In this document: positions 59,445-64,000 of the stretch, piece after piece
Position numbering within the stretch: the stretch's first letter is position 1
Layout: each line of letters begins with the position of its first letter
Origin: Globodera rostochiensis
Taxonomy: Eukaryota; Nematoda; Chromadorea; Rhabditida; Heteroderidae
Length of the DNA: 64,000 bases
Direction of reading: 5' to 3'
Assembly: GCA_018350325.1 (NCBI GenBank)
Contig: JAEVLN010000020.1
Location: 651,796 to 715,795 of the forward strand
Translations under genes and position numbers: made by a program
Notes under the pieces: model-generated
Database searches by the model: none
The model's input: the letters and a program-made list of their open reading frames with translations, nothing else
Told to the model about the DNA's origin: nothing

Positions 59445-59882
59445 AGAAGTTAGTTAACTTTACCCGAAAACCGACCCCGCAAAATATATGTACTCTAGTT
59501 TGTTGCCCCTCCCCATTTTTGGAATAAAAAATTAATTTTAAAAATTAAAAAACAAAAAGGTTTCTGGGAGTTTTCGATGGCGTAGAGGCGTAGAACCTCG
59601 ACCTATTTCGAACCCCAAACCGGATTCGAACAAGTTTTCGGAAAATCAATTTTTGTCCTTAAATCATTCAAAAGCACGAATCACCGTTTAATTTGCGTTT
59701 GCGTTGTAACTTTGATAGAATGGTCGGGTAACCCTGTCTTTTACAGGTCCCGAATTTTCACCCCCCCCCCCTACATTTAAAAAAAAAGAAAATTAATTTG
59801 AAAAAGTCAAAGATATTTTATTTACATCACTGCAGATACTGTATTTTGTTGTCGCGAACAAATCGATAAATTTGACGAAACA
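59445..59882. repeat. spacer with dispersed GTAGAA..CCCCAAACC repeat
   Basis: 59560-59640 is another copy of the dispersed family (GGTTTCTGGGAGTTTTCGATGGCGTAGAG..TCGAACCCCAAACCGGATTCGAAC). A C run at 59760-59771. It acts as 5' flank of TSPO-like copy C. Confidence 0.5.
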
Positions 59883-60687
59883 ATGCCTCTTCATTGGACT
59901 TCTGTTGATACTCGCTACGCAATTCTTTGTGCAGCGGTTCCAAGTCTCTCGGCTTTTGCGGGAAGCATGATTGCGCTTAAAGACGAAGAATTGGTTCGAT
60001 ACCTTAAGGTTTGGCGTTGTTCCAGCTGATTGTGAAGCGAAATTGCACAAAAAATAGATTTTACAAATAAACAAAAAGCTCTTTTTTAAATTTTAACTTT
60101 TCAGAGTCAAAGTTTCCCGGAGTTTGCCGGTCGTTACAAATACGCTTTTTTGCTGGTTAACACCGCGGTGGCCGCGCCGTTTGGCTTGGCTTCGAATGTG
60201 CTCTACAAAGTTGGCGGAGGTTTGTTCTTAAAATCGTCACGATTTTCTGGTTGCATTTTTTTCAGGCTTCGGTCGCGTTGACACTAAAGTGGCTTTGGCA
60301 TTGTTTGGGGCTACGGTGTTCAGCGGTCTTTGTGTGCTGCCGGCGCTCAAAAACAAAAACATCAAAACGGTAGCCGATTTGTTTCCAATCTCAACAAATT
60401 GGCACAATCAAAAGCTTTAAGGTAGCTGCGAACGTTGCTATTCTTGCCGGGCTGTCGGTTGCCACCACCACCACTTTCTTCAACATCGATAAGATTTCCG
60501 CCTATTTGACGTGAGTGTCAACAAAAAAATACACAAAAATCTGTTCAACTTCAGCATTCCTTTCACTGTTTGGGCCATTCTCTGCACTGCGATGACCGTC
60601 AAGGCGACCATCACTTCTGGCAAGAAGGACGATGGCTCCCAGAGTGCTGACTCTTCTGCTGTGATGTCCAGTAAATACCTTAAATGA
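59883..60687 (+). CDS. TSPO-like five-helix membrane protein, copy C
   Basis: Same five-exon structure as copy B in the opposite orientation: ATG 59883 (MPLHWTSVDTRYAI), exon 1 ends at RYLK before GTTTGG, exon 2 from about 60105 (SQSFPEFAGRYKYAF), exon 3 from about 60267 (DTKVALALFGATVFSGLCVL), exon 4 from about 60422 (VAANVAILAGLSVATTTTFF) and exon 5 from about 60555 (IPFTVWAILCTAMTVKA), ending SQSADSSAVMSSKYLK and TGA at 60685-60687. Exons and introns match copy B nearly base for base through GGCTCCCAGAGTGCT. After that the C-terminal codons differ completely. The 5' flank diverges about 20 bases upstream of the ATG. TSPO/MBR assignment rests on helix count and pattern. Confidence 0.62.
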
Positions 60688-61188
60688 TACTATGCGGCAA
60701 ACCAATAAATGCTTTTCTCTTGGATTGTTGATTCGTTATTGCATTTAGTAGAATGTTGTATAAACGAATTCCAGTTTTTACTGCATTGCTTTACGTTTTT
60801 TTAGTTGAGCCGTTGACTTTAATATTAATTGATTAACTGGGCTCAATTTTCAATATTAGAAAATGGGCAGGAATCATTTACTGTTTTCTTAGGAACGTAG
60901 CTTCCGGGGGAGTTCCGTGTTGCTGATCATTGTCAGCAGTTCCATTAGACAGTCAGAGTTTCAGGCACAACATCTGCAACCTTTAAACGTTACATTGCAT
61001 CAAACCACTGAAAATATGTTGGAATGGAGCTTTGGTTCGGATTCTACTCCCACGACTTGAAAAAAAACAACGCCATTTTACAGCTTTTCAAATTTCATGG
61101 GCAGCTGTACTTGCCGAAATTTTATTAAAAAAATTTCTTGGAAAATATCAAACTCACTTTATAGAAAGCAAAGGCGCCAGTTAGCAAA
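60688..61188. other. intergenic, AT-rich
   Basis: Between TSPO-like copy C and sin-3. Contains an AATAAA at about 60706 for the upstream gene. No open frame resembling a protein; presumably the sin-3 promoter. Confidence 0.4.
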
Positions 61189-64000
61189 ATGACTTATGCT
61201 GTGAGTGTGTCCGAAATTTTGGAGGAAATACCGCTGAAGGATTTCGTAATTTTCGAAAAAGTGATCGGTGAGAGTCGTACTTTGCGCAACCGACACCTTT
61301 TAGATCCATCGCGCGCTGCAGAGTGAGACGGTTTTTGAAAATTTCATCCGCACTTTGGCACTGTACAATAAAAATTTGGTGTCGCGATCTGAGCTCACGG
61401 ATTTGGTCACTCCATTCCTAGCGTATATCATCTACGGCCTTTTTGGGGACAGAAAGCGCTCCGTTATATTTCAGTGAGCACCCCGAACTTCTCAAGCAGT
61501 TCAAGGACATTTTGGGCGGACTAGTGACGATTGGGTTGCACCCGCGGAAGCAGCGACCCTTGGAGGATCGTCTTCCGCAAGATCTTGCTGAACACATTGG
61601 TCGGTAACCGGAGGCCTATGGGATGGGATATTTGAGCTCCGAGGAGATCTTTAGAGCATTTTACTTTTACAGATTACAACACATGCAAACAACATGGCGT
61701 CAGCTACCGGTGCCTTCCCGAGGATGCGAACCGTCCCGTTTGTTCTGGCCGAACTGCGCTCTGTGACAAAGTCCTTAACAATTTGTACGTCTCTTTCCCG
61801 AAATGGTAAATTGACACCCAACCATTTCTAACATTTATGGCATTTTGTTAAGTTCTTCCAAACGCACTGTTCCGTAAACATTTTTCTTTTAATTTTTGGC
61901 TCAAGGATTGAGTTTTATTAAGGTCTCCCTTCGAAGAGTTAATGTATCGCACGGAGGATGAACGCTTCGAGGTGCCTTTTCAACACTTTCTTTTGCCATA
62001 CCCTTAATAATCTTTATAGTCTGTAATGATTGCGTTAAGAATCCAGAATAAAACAAAAAGTACCGGACTTAAATTGTCGATGCCAAAACGAATGTCATGA
62101 ATTTATTATTAATGGGCTTCTGTTCATTCTTCAGGTTGACATCTTCATAGAGGTCAATTTGGCCGCCATCACAGCGTTGGAGTACGCTCGTCGTAAAATT
62201 GAGCCGCTGGGTCACGAGGACGCGAAGAAGTTCATGGCCGACGCTGACTTAGGCTGTTCCAGCACTTTTTTGGCACGAGCAGTGAAGAAGCTTTACGGGT
62301 TCGTGCCATTTTCGGGGAGAGCTCAGCAAAAGTTGTTGTGATGTCCATTTGTTTGCAGTGAACATGGCGGCAAAATTCTATTCGCCCTGAAGGAGAACCC
62401 CCTGGTGGCCGTCCCGATGGTGCTGAGGCGCCTCAGAGAAAAGGACGTGGAGTGCCGCGGTCTTCGCAAGGAATACAACGAAATTTGGCGGGATCAGGTG
62501 GAGAAGAACTACCTGAAGAGTCTGGACCACCAGGCGCTGACCTTCAAGGCGAACGACGTGAAGGACATCCGCAGCAAGGGCTTCATCTTGCAGTTGGAGA
62601 ACATTTACGATGAGGTGGGTTCAGAAATCGTTTGTTCGTTGGTCAAAACATTTTTCAGAATTTACGAAAAGCCATTGATGCGGGCCAAACCGAAATGGAA
62701 AGTGGGCCTCAAGTTGCCATCGAGTACCCGTCCGACCAGCAAGTTTTCCACGAGGCGAATGAATTGCTTTTGCATTACATCAAACGTCAGCCGAATATTC
62801 CCAAGAAAGAGAAGGCGAAGATAAAGGAACTGCTGCATTCCGTCGTCCCGAAATTGTTCATGCTGCAGATCGGACTCGCCGTCGGTGCTGACAATGAGGA
62901 AGTGGAGACCAGCGGTATTGGACTTTGTCCTTTGCATATCGCAAGTCAAAGCGTTCAGAAAGGAGTGAAGACGAAACTGAACCGACCAAAAGCGATCAGA
63001 AGGCGGGAGGCGACGTCGAAAGGCAGCGGAGCACGCGACTGCGCCGCGGACGGCAGAGACGACAGTCGTTACAGAACGAAGAGGAGGCCAAAAAGGTTGG
63101 AGGCGCCCATTTACAAATTGTTTTAAAAATTATGAATGGGTACATCGTATTCGTTTCCCGCCGTTTCAGAATCCAAACAGTGACGGAGCTGTCCGTGTTG
63201 ATCCAGAAACCGCTCCACCGTCCTCCCACTACGTTGTGAGGCGGAGCGACGAAGCACACCGACTTGACTATGTGCTGTTTTACGGAACCAACCCGTGGGT
63301 TCTGTTTATTCGACTCTATGCGATCATGTGTGAACGGCTGGCGAAGATCAAAAAACGTACTGAAGAGCTCGTCGAGGAGTACCAAGTGGAGCTGGCAATT
63401 CGAGAGAAACAGAAAAAGCTGTACGAAGAGAAGGGTGATTCGGTGGAGGCACAGCTAATGAATGCCGTCGACGTCCATCTGGGACTGCGAGACTTGAAGA
63501 AGCCACTGCAGAACCCGGAAAACTTCTACCAGATCATGTTGCAGGAGATGAAGAATCTGCTTGACGGACAAATTGAGGCGTTGAAGTTTGAGGACACACT
63601 GAGGTATGCGCTTACCTATTTTTGATGATGGAGAGAAATTTGACATTTTTCAGAAGCATGTTCGACACCAGGGCATACGTGTTGTTCACCATGGACAAAC
63701 TTGTGAACACTTTGGTCCGACAACTGCAGAACTTTGTGGGCGACACGACCAGCGGACAATGCATTGATCTGTTCAACAGATATTTCGAACAGCGAGTCAA
63801 TGGGTGCGAACGGGGACAAGACGCCGCTCACGTGGACCAAGACTACAGTGTTGCATTAGAGAAGGTAGATGATCAAAAATTGTTTTAATTTGAATAGTCA
63901 GAACTTTGGTAATTGCACTCTTTCGGCCTTTTGTCTTTTGCATTTCGATGTTCTGAAGGTGTTGCTCAACCAGCACTGTTTCAAAATGTACTTTTTCAAT
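61189..64000 (+). CDS. sin-3: SIN-3 histone deacetylase corepressor scaffold (3' truncated by window)
   Basis: Scaffold of the SIN3/HDAC complex. Exon 1 61189-61260 (MTYAVSVSEILEEIPLKDFVIFEK) joins in phase to exon 2 from 61304 (HRALQSETVFENFIRTLALY, SRSELTDLVTPFL), then HPELLKQFKDILGG: one PAH domain, PAH3-like. The HDAC-interaction domain follows: GVSYRCLPEDANRPVCSGRT, LCDKVLNN..VSFPKW, MYRTEDERFE, VNLAAITALEYARRKIEPLG, ALKENPLVAVPMVLRRLREK, NEIWRDQVEKNYLKSLDHQA. The C-terminal SIN3 region: KEKAKIKELLHSVVPKLF, NPWVLFIRLYAIMCERLAKIK, FYQIMLQEMKNLLDG, YVLFTMDKLVNTLVRQLQNFV. The last visible exon starts near 63960 (VLLNQHCFKMYFF) and runs off the end. Only one PAH is seen, as reported for C. 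elegans SIN-3; extra upstream exons cannot be excluded. Confidence 0.92.

Overview
The window is nuclear DNA of a nematode. Genes are split by many short introns, several as small as 41-44 nt. Telomere-type TTAGGC motifs occur internally. The gene set includes forms that are diagnostic when taken together: a MOAG-4/SERF protein, an NHR-23/ROR-type nuclear receptor, a LIMPETin-type PET-LIM protein, a BRE-4-type beta4-galactosyltransferase and a SIN-3 with one visible PAH domain. Two well supported GC-AG introns, long poly-G/C tracts and many small inverted-repeat elements would fit a tylenchid plant parasite such as a cyst nematode. That placement is inference. No bacterial, phage, viral, rRNA or tRNA genes were recognised.

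Layout. 0.3-5.8 kb (minus): ASNA-1/GET3, DTWD1-type tRNA modification enzyme and beta4-galactosyltransferase, closely spaced head to tail and possibly an operon. 6.6-17.5 kb (minus): HELQ helicase, ceramide kinase and a BTB-BACK-Kelch protein. 17.5-20.2 kb: foldback repeats and a small OSER1-like gene (plus). 20.3-30.5 kb (minus): a roughly 10 kb LIMPETin gene whose long introns are full of poly-G/C tracts. 32.1-34.3 kb: moag-4 (plus) converging on smn-1 (minus). 34.5-40.0 kb: two TSPO-like membrane protein genes (minus) around a CPEB gene (plus) with a tandemly duplicated exon. 41.9-43.2 kb: unrecognised minus-strand coding sequence. 43.3-49.6 kb (plus): a poly-His/Gln ORF and the nhr-23 gene. 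50.6-52.7 kb (minus): eIF3e. 52.8-60.7 kb: several inverted-repeat elements, a WWE-domain gene, a spermidine-synthase-like methyltransferase gene and a third TSPO-like gene (plus). 61.2-64.0 kb (plus): sin-3, running off the window.

Most genes are housekeeping or regulatory: tail-anchored protein insertion, tRNA modification, translation initiation, DNA repair, sphingolipid phosphorylation, RNP assembly, moulting control and histone deacetylation. The unusual material is in the accessory DNA. There are three TSPO-like paralogues, of which two are near-identical inverted copies about 20 kb apart and the third shares near-identity only in exon 1. CPEB carries a phase-preserving tandem exon duplication. 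Foldback elements lie beside or around TTAGGC clusters. Several distinct families of short inverted-repeat elements sit in introns and spacers.

All gene models were read by eye from splice signals, reading phase and family resemblance. Exon boundaries quoted are those I could trace; outer gene limits are less certain.
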